This document shows, piece after piece, positions 46,067 to 54,812 of a stretch of 64,000 nucleotides of DNA. This DNA comes from Bacteroidaceae bacterium (lineage in GTDB: Bacteria > Bacteroidota > Bacteroidia > Bacteroidales > Bacteroidaceae). Position 1 is the stretch's first letter. Each line of letters opens with the position of its first letter. The position numbers and the translations under genes were made by a program. The stretch covers positions 1 through 64,000 of the forward strand of contig JAFTVE010000016.1 in NCBI GenBank assembly GCA_017465905.1, given 5' to 3'. The notes under the pieces were generated by a model. The model searched no databases and was not told where the DNA came from. It was given only the letters and a program-made list of their open reading frames with translations.

Positions 46067-46104
46067 GCATAGCCCTTTTCGACAAAAGGGCTATGCGTTT
46101 TTTT
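46067..46104 (+). terminator. Plus-strand terminator with no plus-strand gene before it
   Basis: A perfect 13-bp stem (46067-46079 with 46084-46096, core ATAGCCC), loop CGAC, followed on the plus strand by GTTTTTTT. A terminator in this sense would end a plus-strand transcript from the repeat-rich region, where no protein gene is called. It may also help terminate the minus-strand operon. Confidence 0.7.
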
Positions 46105-46122
46105 ACTGTTTTCTTATAACAC

Positions 46123-47670
46123 TTATTTATCCTTCAGCACGGGAATGTTTATCATCTGCCCTATGGCTACGTGATTGTAATCCTTCATCCAGTTGTACTT
46201 CACGATGTAGGGCCACAGACGCTTGTCGCCATAGTATTTCTTGGCAAGCTGTATGATGGTTTCGCCGCTTCTCAATTGGTGAGTGACGAGGGTGCCATCG
46301 ATGACATAGTCTGTGGTATCGGCAGGAGTGATATCCTTGACGTCTTTTGCTGCGAGAGTTTCCGTCAGGGTCACGATACATATCTTGGCATCTGTTGCAG
46401 GAGCTGTAGCAACGTGTTTGTCGGCTGAGTCTGCTGTCTTCTGTGCTTCCTGCTTATTTACGTCTGCTGCAATCTTACCCCTACCCGACTCTTCTTGCTT
46501 CGCAACCACAACTTCCTCTTTCTTCTGGGTAGGAAGCTGAGTTTGGACTTGGGGCTCATCGGCCCACTCCTCACCAAGCTCTTCTCTCAGGTTAGGATTT
46601 ACCATAATGTCGTTGGGGTCGTCGAACTTTTCATAGTACTCATCGGATTGTGTGTACAAGTCTTTAGTCTTATAATAGTACAAGCCAAAGGCTATGGCTA
46701 TCAGCAGGATGACAACAATCCATCCAAGGATTCCGCGCTTGGCGGGTTTCTTAGGGGCTGTATCAGCACTCTCGGATGTAGCGTCCAATGCCGGCTCTTC
46801 CTCTTGCTGGAGTGCAACAGCAGGCTCCTCTTCTTGCTCTGAGGCTTCTTCGGCAGGCGATGGCTCGGGAACTATAACTTCATGTTCTGGTTCTTCAACA
46901 ACCTCAGTCTCGGCCGATGTTATTTCCTCTGCAGTATCTTCTTCAACTGGTTGCAAGTCCTCTCCCTCATTGTCTTCGGAATCCACTTCCGATGAAACGG
47001 GGGATTCTTGTTTCTCGACAATGGATGTCTCTTGTTCTGTCATTGTAGCCTCTACGGTGTCTTCAGCACTACTATTCTCGATATCCTCTTCATCAGCATT
47101 CATATCGGAGGGAATGGGCTCTTCTCCGACAGGGGGCTCTACAACAGGTATTTCTGCAACAGGGTCTTCTATTACAGACTCTTTCTCAACAGGTTCTTCC
47201 GTAACAGGCGCTTCCACAATGGGGACCTCAACTGCAGGCTCCTCCACAATGGGGGCTTCTGCAATCGGTTCAGGAAGCAGTTGGGAGTCTTCTGACTCCT
47301 CGACCTTTGTCTCCTCTGCCACTGGAAGCTCTTCCTCTTCACTTGGATATCCATCATTGAGTTCGGTGGGCTCAAAGTGAGCAAAAGGACGATTGACGAA
47401 CTCCTTCATGGCGCTGTCGGGAGTGAACGTGACTTTGCGATATCCCTTGATGGTGATGCGCTCTCCAGTGTTGATGTCTACACTACCACGATCGCTCATC
47501 TCCATCAGCTTAAAGGTTCCCAATCCCTTAATCTTAACGAGATTATCTTCATGTAACCCTTTCTGAATGGTATCAACTATGGCGTGAACAAAATTATCGG
47601 CAGCATCCTTGCTCATTCCTGTCCTCGCAGCCAACTCCTCTATGATATTTGTCAGTGTTATCTTTGCCAT
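46123..47670 (-). CDS. HU-domain, transmembrane and LysM fusion protein
   Basis: A 515-residue protein. Residues 1-95 form an HU/IHF-like DNA-binding domain (MAKITLTNIIEELAARTGMSKDAADNFV...FKLMEM...GYRKVTFTPDSAMKEFVN). Residues 100-300 are an acidic Glu/Pro/Val-rich linker with EEPV-type repeats. A membrane segment follows near 311-330 (GILGWIVVILLIAIAFGLYYY) with positive residues before it, so the HU part should be inside. The C-terminal 60 residues are a LysM domain (THQLRSGETIIQLAKKYYGD to INIPVL) predicted in the periplasm. It could link the chromosome to peptidoglycan. I chose the ATG at 47670; an ATG at 47691 would overlap the HU gene by 11 nt. Confidence 0.85.
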   Translation of the reverse strand: MAKITLTNIIEELAARTGMSKDAADNFVHAIVDTIQKGLHEDNLVKIKGLGTFKLMEMSDRGSVDINTGERITIKGYRKVTFTPDSAMKEFVNRPFAHFEPTELNDGYPSEEEELPVAEETKVEESEDSQLLPEPIAEAPIVEEPAVEVPIVEAPVTEEPVEKESVIEDPVAEIPVVEPPVGEEPIPSDMNADEEDIENSSAEDTVEATMTEQETSIVEKQESPVSSEVDSEDNEGEDLQPVEEDTAEEITSAETEVVEEPEHEVIVPEPSPAEEASEQEEEPAVALQQEEEPALDATSESADTAPKKPAKRGILGWIVVILLIAIAFGLYYYKTKDLYTQSDEYYEKFDDPNDIMVNPNLREELGEEWADEPQVQTQLPTQKKEEVVVAKQEESGRGKIAADVNKQEAQKTADSADKHVATAPATDAKICIVTLTETLAAKDVKDITPADTTDYVIDGTLVTHQLRSGETIIQLAKKYYGDKRLWPYIVKYNWMKDYNHVAIGQMINIPVLKDK

Positions 47671-47680
47671 ATCGGGTTGC

Positions 47681-47959
47681 TTATTCTGCATTAAACTTAT
47701 CTTTCAACACATTGCTTTGCTTGAAGCTCAGCACTAACTTGGGCGGTATAAGATAGCGCTTGCCGGTGGTCGGGTTCACCGATATGCGCTCCATCTTCTT
47801 CTTCACCTCAAAGGTGCCGAAGCTGGAGAGTACCACGGTGTCGTTCTGTTGGAAGTGCTCTTCCAGTGTCTTGATTACGTCATTTACCAACTTGGTCGTT
47901 ACACCAGCCGATTGGTTAGTCTGCTTAGACAACTCATTGATAAATTCTTTGTTGTTCAT
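47681..47959 (-). CDS. HU-family DNA-binding protein
   Basis: A 92-residue HU/IHF-like protein (NKEFINELSKQTNQSAGVTTKLVNDVIKTLEEHF, VVLSSFGTFEVKKK, RYLIPPKLVLSFKQS). It binds and bends DNA and compacts the nucleoid. It sits directly before the HU-LysM gene and after rimO on the minus strand. It is more divergent than the major HU. Confidence 0.9.
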   Translation of the reverse strand: MNNKEFINELSKQTNQSAGVTTKLVNDVIKTLEEHFQQNDTVVLSSFGTFEVKKKMERISVNPTTGKRYLIPPKLVLSFKQSNVLKDKFNAE

Positions 47960-47968
47960 TGCTTATTC

Positions 47969-48001
47969 TTTAGGAGTTCAGGAGTCAGGAGTTCAGACAA
48001 T
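47969..48001. repeat. 33-bp repeat, copy 1 of an inverted pair flanking rimO
   Basis: A G/A-rich element of the form AGGAGTTCAGGAGTCAGGAG(TTCAGACAAT) that is exactly complementary, in inverted orientation, to 49460-49492. It lies between the HU gene and rimO. Confidence 0.85.
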
Positions 48002-48039
48002 AGCCTGTTCGCTGATGTTCTGTTCGTGGTTTATTATTG

Positions 48040-49398
48040 TTATTCATTGGAGATTACCTTTCCATACAAGTCAAACTCATCGGCTCCCGTAATCTCCACC
48101 ATATAATAGTGTCCGATCTCGACTTCGTTGTCGGTTTTCAAGAGCAATACTTCGGGGTCTACCTCGGGTGAGTCGTATTGGGTGCGGCCAACAAAGTATT
48201 CGCCCTCTTCACGATCGACAACCACTTGGAAGGTCTTACCTATGCTTGCGGCACTCACCTCCTCGGCAATACGCTGCTGCACACGCATCAAGCGACTAAG
48301 ACGTGCCTGCTTGGTATCGTCATCAATATTGTCTTCGAAATGTTCGGCTGCATACGTGCCCTCCTCCTCGGAATAGGCAAAGGCGCCCATGCGCTCGAAG
48401 CGCATATCTTTGGTAAACTGCACCAGCTCTTCGAACTCTTCCTCCGTTTCACCAGGGAAACCGACCATCAGTGTCGTACGCAGATAGATGCCGGGTACCT
48501 CACGGCGAATCGTCTGGAGCAGTTCAATCGTCTCCTCCTTCGTGATGTTGCGTCGCATATTCCTGAGCACGTTGGTACTCACGTGCTGTAATGCTATATC
48601 AAGGTACTTGCATACGTTGTCGCGCTCGCGCATCACACGCAACAAATCCATCGGGAAATGGGTGGGATAGCCATAGTGCAAGCGTACCCACTTCACGCCC
48701 TCCACATCGGCAATGCGCTCCACAAGCTCGGCTATGCACTGCTTCTTATAGAGGTCTACACCATAGTATGTGAGGTCTTGGGCAATGAGCTGTATCTCTG
48801 ATACTCCTCGGCTCACGAGCAGACGTACCTCATCGACAATCTCCTCCATGGGGCGACTCACGTGGCGACCCGTAATAATAGGTATCGCGCAATAGGCACA
48901 GGTGCGGTCGCACCCCTCGGAAATCTTCACATAGGCATAGTGCTGTGGGGTGGTTTGCACTCTATCTATGAAAGAGGCCTCCCCTAACTCCTCCCGAAGA
49001 GAGGAACTTGGCTCCGCAATGCCAGAATCATTCTTAGAGGAATGAGCCAAGTCATCGACTAATTGCGCCCAGTCAAACTTACCGTAATACTTGTCCACTT
49101 GGGGAATCTCGTCGCCCAGCTCGGCCATGTAGCGCTCTGAGAGGCATCCCATCACGAATACTTTACGCACTTTCTTCTTGGCTTTCAGTTCGCACACCTC
49201 GAGAATCATGTTGATGGATTCCTCCTTGGCATCGCCGATGAATCCGCAGGTATTGATAACGACAATCTCGCCATTTACCTTGTCGGGATTGTGGCGGAGC
49301 GTATACCCATTCTCTTCGAGCAACTTCATCAGCTTCTCGGAATCTACCAGATTCTTCGAGCAACCGAGCGTGATAACGTCTATTCTGTTTTTGAGCAT
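48040..49398 (-). CDS. rimO: Ribosomal protein S12 methylthiotransferase
   Basis: A 452-residue radical-SAM enzyme that methylthiolates Asp88 of ribosomal protein S12. The N-terminal UPF0004 domain has Cys13, Cys51 and Cys85 for one 4Fe-4S cluster; the radical SAM motif CDRTCAYC (Cys163, 167, 170) binds the second; a TRAM domain closes the protein. Residues about 125-145 (GIAEPSSSLREELGEASFIDR) look like a translated repeat element inserted in frame in the linker before the radical SAM domain. The gene is flanked by a 33-bp inverted repeat. Confidence 0.93.
   Translation of the reverse strand: MLKNRIDVITLGCSKNLVDSEKLMKLLEENGYTLRHNPDKVNGEIVVINTCGFIGDAKEESINMILEVCELKAKKKVRKVFVMGCLSERYMAELGDEIPQVDKYYGKFDWAQLVDDLAHSSKNDSGIAEPSSSLREELGEASFIDRVQTTPQHYAYVKISEGCDRTCAYCAIPIITGRHVSRPMEEIVDEVRLLVSRGVSEIQLIAQDLTYYGVDLYKKQCIAELVERIADVEGVKWVRLHYGYPTHFPMDLLRVMRERDNVCKYLDIALQHVSTNVLRNMRRNITKEETIELLQTIRREVPGIYLRTTLMVGFPGETEEEFEELVQFTKDMRFERMGAFAYSEEEGTYAAEHFEDNIDDDTKQARLSRLMRVQQRIAEEVSAASIGKTFQVVVDREEGEYFVGRTQYDSPEVDPEVLLLKTDNEVEIGHYYMVEITGADEFDLYGKVISNE
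48976..49008. repeat. Dispersed repeat inside rimO
   Basis: GGCCTCCCCTAACTCCTCCC and the following G/A-rich half closely match an element at 58107-58140 in another gene. Both are read in frame and give a Gly/Ser/Glu-rich peptide insert. Confidence 0.65.
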
Positions 49399-49406
49399 AT
49401 AATCTT

Positions 49407-49492
49407 AAGGAGTTCAGGAGTACAGGAGTCAGAAGTTCTCGGATTTGCTGAGCGCAAGCATTGTCTGAACTCCTGACTCCTGAACTCCTAAA
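49407..49492. repeat. Imperfect inverted repeat of GGAGTTC units, containing copy 2
   Basis: Left part 49407-49440 holds GGAGTTCAGGAGTACAGGAGTC; right part 49460-49492 is the complementary form and is the exact inverted copy of 47969-48001. Together they can form a long hairpin between rimO and ftsY. Confidence 0.75.
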
Positions 49493-49494
49493 TA

Positions 49495-50445
49495 CTAAAA
49501 CAACGAATCTACAAATTCTTTTTTGTTGAAGGGCTGGAGGTCGTCGATTCCCTCACCCAATCCGACGTAGCGAACAGGAATCTTGAACTGGTCAGACACG
49601 CCGATAACGACGCCACCCTTGGCTGTACCATCAAGTTTGGTGATGGCCAATGCGGTAACCTCGGTAGCGAGAGTAAACTGACGGGCCTGCTCAAAAGCGT
49701 TCTGTCCGGTAGAGCCGTCGAGCACCAGGAGTACTTCGTTGGGAGCATAGTCGACCACTTTTTTCATGACGTTCTTGATCTTGGTAAGCTCGTTCATAAG
49801 GCCAACCTTGTTGTGCAGACGGCCAGCGGTATCGATAATTACTACGTCGGCATCATTGGCAACGGCCGATTTCACCGTATCAAAAGCCACTGAGGCAGGG
49901 TCGGCACCCATCTTCTGCTTGATAACGGGCACATCGGCACGATGCCCCCACTCCACCAACTGCTCCACTGCAGCAGCACGGAAAGTGTCGGCAGCACCAA
50001 GGTAGACCTTGAGGCCTGCCTTCTTGAACTGATGGGCCAGCTTACCGATGGTAGTGGTTTTGCCCACGCCATTGACACCCACCACCATAATCACATAGGG
50101 GCGCTTAGCATCATCAGGTATAGAGAATCCTTCGGTATTTGTCGCTTCATTTTCGGTGAGCAGAGATGCTATTTCATCCTTGAGTATGCCGCTCAATTCA
50201 TTGGTGGTCACATATTTGTCGCGTGCCACACGCTCCTCAATGCGCTTGATAATCTTCAGTGTGGTATCAATGCCCACATCCGATGTTATCAGAGCCTCCT
50301 CCAGATTGTCGAGTACTTCATCATCGACCTTTGACTTGCCCGCAATAGCACGGGTTATCTTCCCCAGCACACTCTCTTTCGACTTTGACAGGCCCTTATC
50401 GAGCACCTCTTTCTTGTCCTTTGAGAAAAACGAAAAAAATCCCAT
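49495..50445 (-). CDS. ftsY: Signal recognition particle receptor FtsY
   Basis: A 316-residue SRP-family GTPase. The N domain is followed by the G domain with GVNGVGKTTTIGKLA, DTFRAAAVEQL, DTAGRLHN and TKLDGTAKGG. It docks signal recognition particle-ribosome complexes at the inner membrane. It has only a short N-terminal extension before the N domain, as in other Bacteroidota. Upstream of rimO on the same strand, with the repeat-rich 96-nt gap between them. Confidence 0.96.
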   Translation of the reverse strand: MGFFSFFSKDKKEVLDKGLSKSKESVLGKITRAIAGKSKVDDEVLDNLEEALITSDVGIDTTLKIIKRIEERVARDKYVTTNELSGILKDEIASLLTENEATNTEGFSIPDDAKRPYVIMVVGVNGVGKTTTIGKLAHQFKKAGLKVYLGAADTFRAAAVEQLVEWGHRADVPVIKQKMGADPASVAFDTVKSAVANDADVVIIDTAGRLHNKVGLMNELTKIKNVMKKVVDYAPNEVLLVLDGSTGQNAFEQARQFTLATEVTALAITKLDGTAKGGVVIGVSDQFKIPVRYVGLGEGIDDLQPFNKKEFVDSLF

Positions 50446-50604
50446 AAATTATAAGTATATAGTATTTCAAATATGTTGCGAAGTTACTTATAAAAAACGA
50501 GATAGACAAAAAAAAGCCCATTTATCCGTAATTTGTCGTAACTGTCGTGGCTGCAGCCATATACGAAAAAAGTCCCTTCTTCAACGGAAAAAGAGTCATC
50601 AAGC

Positions 50605-50632
50605 AATAGAGGAGTCTGACGACTCCTCTATT
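50605..50632 (-). terminator. Hairpin after dapA
   Basis: A perfect 12-bp stem (50605-50616 with 50621-50632, arm AATAGAGGAGTC), loop TGAC, 12 nt after the dapA stop on the minus strand. No immediate T-run follows, so the terminator is probable rather than certain. Confidence 0.6.
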
Positions 50633-50643
50633 ATCAATTGGTA

Positions 50644-51528
50644 TTAAATGATTGTTTGCAGTGCTGCTGAGATTTTCTCCACTGTGGCGTCCGTTGCCGG
50701 GACAAGAGGAAGGCGGAGCACATTCTCGGCCATGCCGCGCAAATTAAGCAAAGCCTTGATGCCTGCGGGATTGCCATCCAGAAACAGAAGGTCATACATG
50801 GGACGCAAGCGGTTGTCGATGGTTTCGGCCTGGCTGTAATCTCCCTTAAGTGCACAGGCAACCATTTGAGTAAACTCTGCAGCGAAAGCATTGCCAATAA
50901 CCGAAATGATGCCATCGGCTCCACTATGCATAAGAGGAAGTGCGATACCGTCATCGCCAGAGAACACTTTGAACCCTGCGGGGCGCTGATGGATGATTTG
51001 CTCAATCTGCTCAATATTTCCCGAAGCCTCCTTGATGCCTACTATATTACTATGGTTGCGAGCAAGGCGGAGCGTAGTCTCGGGTAGCATATTGACACCC
51101 GTGCGTCCAGGCACGTTGTAAAGTATGATAGGTAGTTCCGTAGCCTCTGCAATTGCGCTAAAGTGTGCATAGATACCACGCTGAGTGGGCTTGTTATAAT
51201 AAGGGACTACCGAAAGGATGGCATCAACGCCCTCCATGGAATCAGTCTTTAGCGTATCGATAATGGCTTGCGTGCAATTGCCACCTAAACCAAGCAAAAT
51301 GGGTAGACGCCCTGCATTGTGCTGAATGATAGTCTGACGCACCCGGCGCTGCTCCTCAACACTGAGTGTGGGCGTCTCGGCTGTGGTTCCGAGTACACAA
51401 AGGAAATGGGTCTTGCTTGCTATCTGATAGTCAACGAGCTTTATAAGTGTATCATAGTCGACGCTTCCATCAGGATGAAAGGGGGTGACGAGTGCCACGC
51501 CCATGCCATATAGTTCTTTCTTATTCAT
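50644..51528 (-). CDS. dapA: 4-hydroxy-tetrahydrodipicolinate synthase
   Basis: A 294-residue TIM-barrel enzyme condensing aspartate semialdehyde and pyruvate for lysine and peptidoglycan synthesis. It shows GVALVTPFHPDGSVD, LGTTAETPTLS, YNVPGRTGVNM (catalytic Tyr) and VGIKEASGN with the Schiff-base Lys. Length is standard. A minus-strand TAATTTTG box (51552-51559) lies about 25 nt upstream. Confidence 0.96.
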   Translation of the reverse strand: MNKKELYGMGVALVTPFHPDGSVDYDTLIKLVDYQIASKTHFLCVLGTTAETPTLSVEEQRRVRQTIIQHNAGRLPILLGLGGNCTQAIIDTLKTDSMEGVDAILSVVPYYNKPTQRGIYAHFSAIAEATELPIILYNVPGRTGVNMLPETTLRLARNHSNIVGIKEASGNIEQIEQIIHQRPAGFKVFSGDDGIALPLMHSGADGIISVIGNAFAAEFTQMVACALKGDYSQAETIDNRLRPMYDLLFLDGNPAGIKALLNLRGMAENVLRLPLVPATDATVEKISAALQTII

Positions 51529-51633
51529 TGTATGTTTCTACATTTTGGCTGCAAAATTACAGCTTTTCCGCCAATTATGATAGCAAATCGACACTTTTTC
51601 GTTGTTCCCTACTGCAACATGGCACGACAAGTA

Positions 51634-52596
51634 TCATACGAACACTTCCAAGATACTTGTCTTAGGATTGGGCAATATACTTACAGTGCCAGTCGATGCA
51701 GGAATGAGAACTGTCTCTCCTACTTGTATTGTAACCATTTCGGTGCCGTCGGCTACAAGATGAGCGGCGCCTTGGGTACATATATATATGACAAACGAGT
51801 CCAACTCTGTATAGTCACATTCCATCGGTTCTGTAAGTTCATAAAGCGAAGTGGTAAAATAGGGACTGCTTACCAGTTGCACCGGACAATCCTTTTTGCG
51901 GCGATAGTGTGTCTTTGCATCCTTTGTCGGGCGATAATCAATAGCCGCTTCGGCCTCTTCCACATGTAATTGACGCAGATTACCTTGATTGTCACGGCGA
52001 TTGTAGTCGAAAATACGGTAAGTAACATCGCTGGTCTGCTGTATCTCGGCAATGAAGCATCCAGCACCAATACTGTGTACACGCCCGGCAGGAAGATAAA
52101 ACACATCGCCAGCAGACACAGCTTCGTAGTGTAATGCCTGTTCGAGACTTCCGTCAACGACCATCTTACGATATTCGGCAGGAGTAATACGGTGCGAAAA
52201 GCCGGCACAGAGCTTGGTGTCGGGAGTAGCATCAATTACATACCACATCTCTGTCTTTCCCGACGTGCCGTGACGCTGCATGGCAAGTGTATCATCGGGA
52301 TGCACCTGTACAGAAAGGTCTGCCTCGGCATCAATAAACTTGACAAGCAGGGGAAACTGATTGCCGTAGCGACAATAATTGTCATGTCCGAGCAGACGGT
52401 CACGATATTTGTCAATCAGTTCAACAATAGTGAGTCCTTTATCGGCACCTTGACTAACAACGGAGAGTTCGCCAGGCACAGCTGACAGTTCCCAACTTTC
52501 CCCAATGGGTTGACCAGCAGAAGCCATCTGCTTAAATGCGGTAATGCGGTTTCCACCCCAGATAGTGGACTTTAATATGGGTTCAAACTTGTACAT
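51634..52596 (-). CDS. manA: Mannose-6-phosphate isomerase (class I)
   Basis: A 320-residue cupin enzyme interconverting mannose 6-phosphate and fructose 6-phosphate. VQVHPDDTLAM, TEMWYVIDATP (zinc Glu) and YLPAGRVHSIGAG (zinc His) are present. It supplies or drains GDP-mannose and fucose precursors for surface glycans. Divergent from fbp, with which it shares a 125-nt promoter region. Confidence 0.92.
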   Translation of the reverse strand: MYKFEPILKSTIWGGNRITAFKQMASAGQPIGESWELSAVPGELSVVSQGADKGLTIVELIDKYRDRLLGHDNYCRYGNQFPLLVKFIDAEADLSVQVHPDDTLAMQRHGTSGKTEMWYVIDATPDTKLCAGFSHRITPAEYRKMVVDGSLEQALHYEAVSAGDVFYLPAGRVHSIGAGCFIAEIQQTSDVTYRIFDYNRRDNQGNLRQLHVEEAEAAIDYRPTKDAKTHYRRKKDCPVQLVSSPYFTTSLYELTEPMECDYTELDSFVIYICTQGAAHLVADGTEMVTIQVGETVLIPASTGTVSILPNPKTSILEVFV

Positions 52597-52688
52597 TTAC
52601 CTTTATCGATGAGTTACAACGCTGCAAAGTAACAACTTTTTTGACAAAAAAGAGGCATTGGCTTAGGTTTATTTATGGTAAAAAGTGT

Positions 52689-52696
52689 TACCTTTG
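52689..52696 (+). promoter_or_regulatory. -7 promoter element of fbp
   Basis: TACCTTTG on the plus strand predicts a transcript start near 52703, 20 nt before the ATG at 52722. It lies downstream of the first in-frame ATG (52641) and so decides the start. Confidence 0.65.
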
Positions 52697-52721
52697 TATA
52701 TTTACAAGCAAACGTACGTCT

Positions 52722-54719
52722 ATGACTGAGCAGAGATATACCCCCGAAGAGATTCAGCAAGAGCTGAATTACTTGCAGTTACTATCACGCAGCTTCCGCA
52801 ACATGGCGGAGGTTAGTACCGAAATCATCAATCTGGAGGCCATACTGGGCTTACCAAAAGGTACAGAGCATTTTTTGGCCGACATCCACGGTGAGCACGA
52901 AGCTTTCCAGCATGTATTGAAGAATGCGTCGGGTGACATCAAGCGAAAAGTGCGCGAGGTCCTGGGCGACGAACTTAACGACAAAGAGATACGCACCCTC
53001 TGCACCCTTATCTACTACCCTGCCGAGAAGTTACAACTGATAAAGGCTGAGATGGAAGGCCAAGACATGCACGACTGGTATGCATTGACACTACGTCGCC
53101 TCATCTCCGTTTGTCAGAACATCTCATCCAAGTATACTCGTTCAAAGGTGCGCAAGGCACTTCCCAAGGAGTTCTCTTACATCATCCAAGAACTACTCCA
53201 CGAGTCTACAGGCATGACCAACAAGAACCGTTATGTAAAGGGTATTATCGAAGCCATCATAAGCACTGACCAAACAGACCACTTCATTGTTGCCCTCAGC
53301 GAACTGATACAACGCTTAGCGGTAGACCGCTTGCATATCGTGGGCGACCTTTTTGACCGCGGAACCGGCTCACATCTCGTCATGGATGCCTTGTGCCAGT
53401 ACCAGAATTTCGACGTACAGTTTGGCAACCACGACGTGTTGTGGATAGGTGCTGCAGCGGGCAACCGAGCATGTATGGCCAATGTGTTACGTCTGTGCAT
53501 GCGCTACGGTAATCTTTCTGTTCTTGAGGATGGCTATGGCATCAACCTCCTCAACTTGGCCATCTTCGCCATGGAGATATACAAGGATGACCCTTGCGAG
53601 GAGTTCGGGCCCAAGCTGGAGGACAACGTCACATGTAGCGAGAAGACCCGCCGTCTCATAGCACAGATGCACAAGGCTGTCAGCGTGTTGCAGTTCAAAC
53701 TCGAGGCAGAAATCATACGCCGCCATCCCGAATATGAGATGGACGACCGTCTTCTGCTCGATAAGATAGACTATGAGAAGGGCATCTGCATCATAGGAGG
53801 TAAGCGCTATAGCATGCGTGAATGCTATTTCCCGACCATTGATCCTTCCGATCCCTACCGTCTGAGCGTTGAAGAGAGCGAGGTAATAGAGCGCCTTGCC
53901 CACTCCTTCACCACCAGCGAGAAGCTGCAGCGCCATATCCGTTGCCTACTCGACCACGGCAGCATGTATCTTGTATATAATGGCAACCTTCTCTTCCATG
54001 CCTCCGTGCCAATGAACGCCGATGGCACTCTCAAAGAGGTACATCTTTACGATGGCTTCTATAAGGGACGCGCCCTGCTCGACAAAGTAGACCTACTCAT
54101 TCGCGCAGCCCATTCGAGCGACACCAATGAGCAGCTCCACCAATTCGCCGTTGACTATCTCTGGTATCTCTGGTGCGGCAAGGATGCCCCCACATTCGAT
54201 AAGGACCGTATGGCAACCTTCGAGCGCTACTTCCTCAAGGACAAAACTGTAATGAAGGAGACCAAAGGGCACTATTACACCTTGCGCAATGAGGATGCCA
54301 CAGTTGACCTCCTGCTCGAGGAATTCGGCGTCGAGGGCGACCACCGCCACATCATTAACGGCCACATCCCAGTGAAGACTCTCAAGGGAGAGAATCCAAT
54401 GAAGGCCAGCGGACGTCTGCTTGTCATCGACGGTGGGTTCTCCAAACCCTACCAATCCACTACCGGCATTGCCGGCTACACACTCGTATACCACTCACGC
54501 GGCATGTCGCTCGTAGAGCACCAACCTTTCACCTCCACAGAGGAGGCCATACAGAGCGGTGCCGACATCAAGAGCACACGCCACCTTGTAGAGAAACTTA
54601 CCGAACGCATTCACGTGAGCGATACCGACAAGGGACGCGACATACGCCGCCGCATAGAATCACTGCGCAAGCTACTCTATGCCTATCAGCAAGGAATCAT
54701 CAAGGAGATGGGGAAATAG
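52722..54719 (+). CDS. fbp: Fructose-1,6-bisphosphatase (class III)
   Basis: A 665-residue Firmicutes/Bacteroidota-type FBPase of the metallophosphoesterase superfamily. HFLADIHGEHEAFQHVL, LHIVGDLFDRG, FGNHDVLWIG and INGHIPVKTLKGENP are the metal-binding blocks. It makes fructose 6-phosphate in gluconeogenesis. The ATG at 52722 (MTEQRYTPEEIQQEL) is preferred to the in-frame ATG at 52641 because the promoter box at 52689 lies between them. Confidence 0.95.
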   Translation: MTEQRYTPEEIQQELNYLQLLSRSFRNMAEVSTEIINLEAILGLPKGTEHFLADIHGEHEAFQHVLKNASGDIKRKVREVLGDELNDKEIRTLCTLIYYPAEKLQLIKAEMEGQDMHDWYALTLRRLISVCQNISSKYTRSKVRKALPKEFSYIIQELLHESTGMTNKNRYVKGIIEAIISTDQTDHFIVALSELIQRLAVDRLHIVGDLFDRGTGSHLVMDALCQYQNFDVQFGNHDVLWIGAAAGNRACMANVLRLCMRYGNLSVLEDGYGINLLNLAIFAMEIYKDDPCEEFGPKLEDNVTCSEKTRRLIAQMHKAVSVLQFKLEAEIIRRHPEYEMDDRLLLDKIDYEKGICIIGGKRYSMRECYFPTIDPSDPYRLSVEESEVIERLAHSFTTSEKLQRHIRCLLDHGSMYLVYNGNLLFHASVPMNADGTLKEVHLYDGFYKGRALLDKVDLLIRAAHSSDTNEQLHQFAVDYLWYLWCGKDAPTFDKDRMATFERYFLKDKTVMKETKGHYYTLRNEDATVDLLLEEFGVEGDHRHIINGHIPVKTLKGENPMKASGRLLVIDGGFSKPYQSTTGIAGYTLVYHSRGMSLVEHQPFTSTEEAIQSGADIKSTRHLVEKLTERIHVSDTDKGRDIRRRIESLRKLLYAYQQGIIKEMGK

Positions 54720-54762
54720 CATAGACTCTCACTACAACAAAAGTCTATACACCTATCTAATA

Positions 54763-54791
54763 AATAAAGGGACCCTTGAGGTCCCTTTATT
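54763..54791. terminator. Terminator between fbp and ferritin genes
   Basis: A 12-bp stem (54763-54774 with 54780-54791, arm AATAAAGGGACC) with a 5-nt loop, between convergent genes. The A/T-rich base of the stem supplies T-runs on either strand. Confidence 0.75.
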
Positions 54792-54812
54792 CTTATCGTT
54801 TATGAATATGAG

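Larger units (their letters stand above)
45248..46122. other. Gene-poor region with several repeat classes
   Basis: About 870 nt without a convincing gene. It holds a GGACAACC motif cluster (45456-45486 and 45810-45894), a four-copy 22-nt tandem repeat (45646-45733) and two strong terminator hairpins of opposite orientation (46020-46055 and 46067-46104). The ORFs of 60-103 codons here lack coding character. Confidence 0.6.

Noticed and set aside
46694-47380. 228-codon Ser/Thr/Gly-rich plus-strand ORF
   Set aside because: It is the reverse reading of the acidic Glu/Pro linker of the HU-LysM protein, with no signal or motif.
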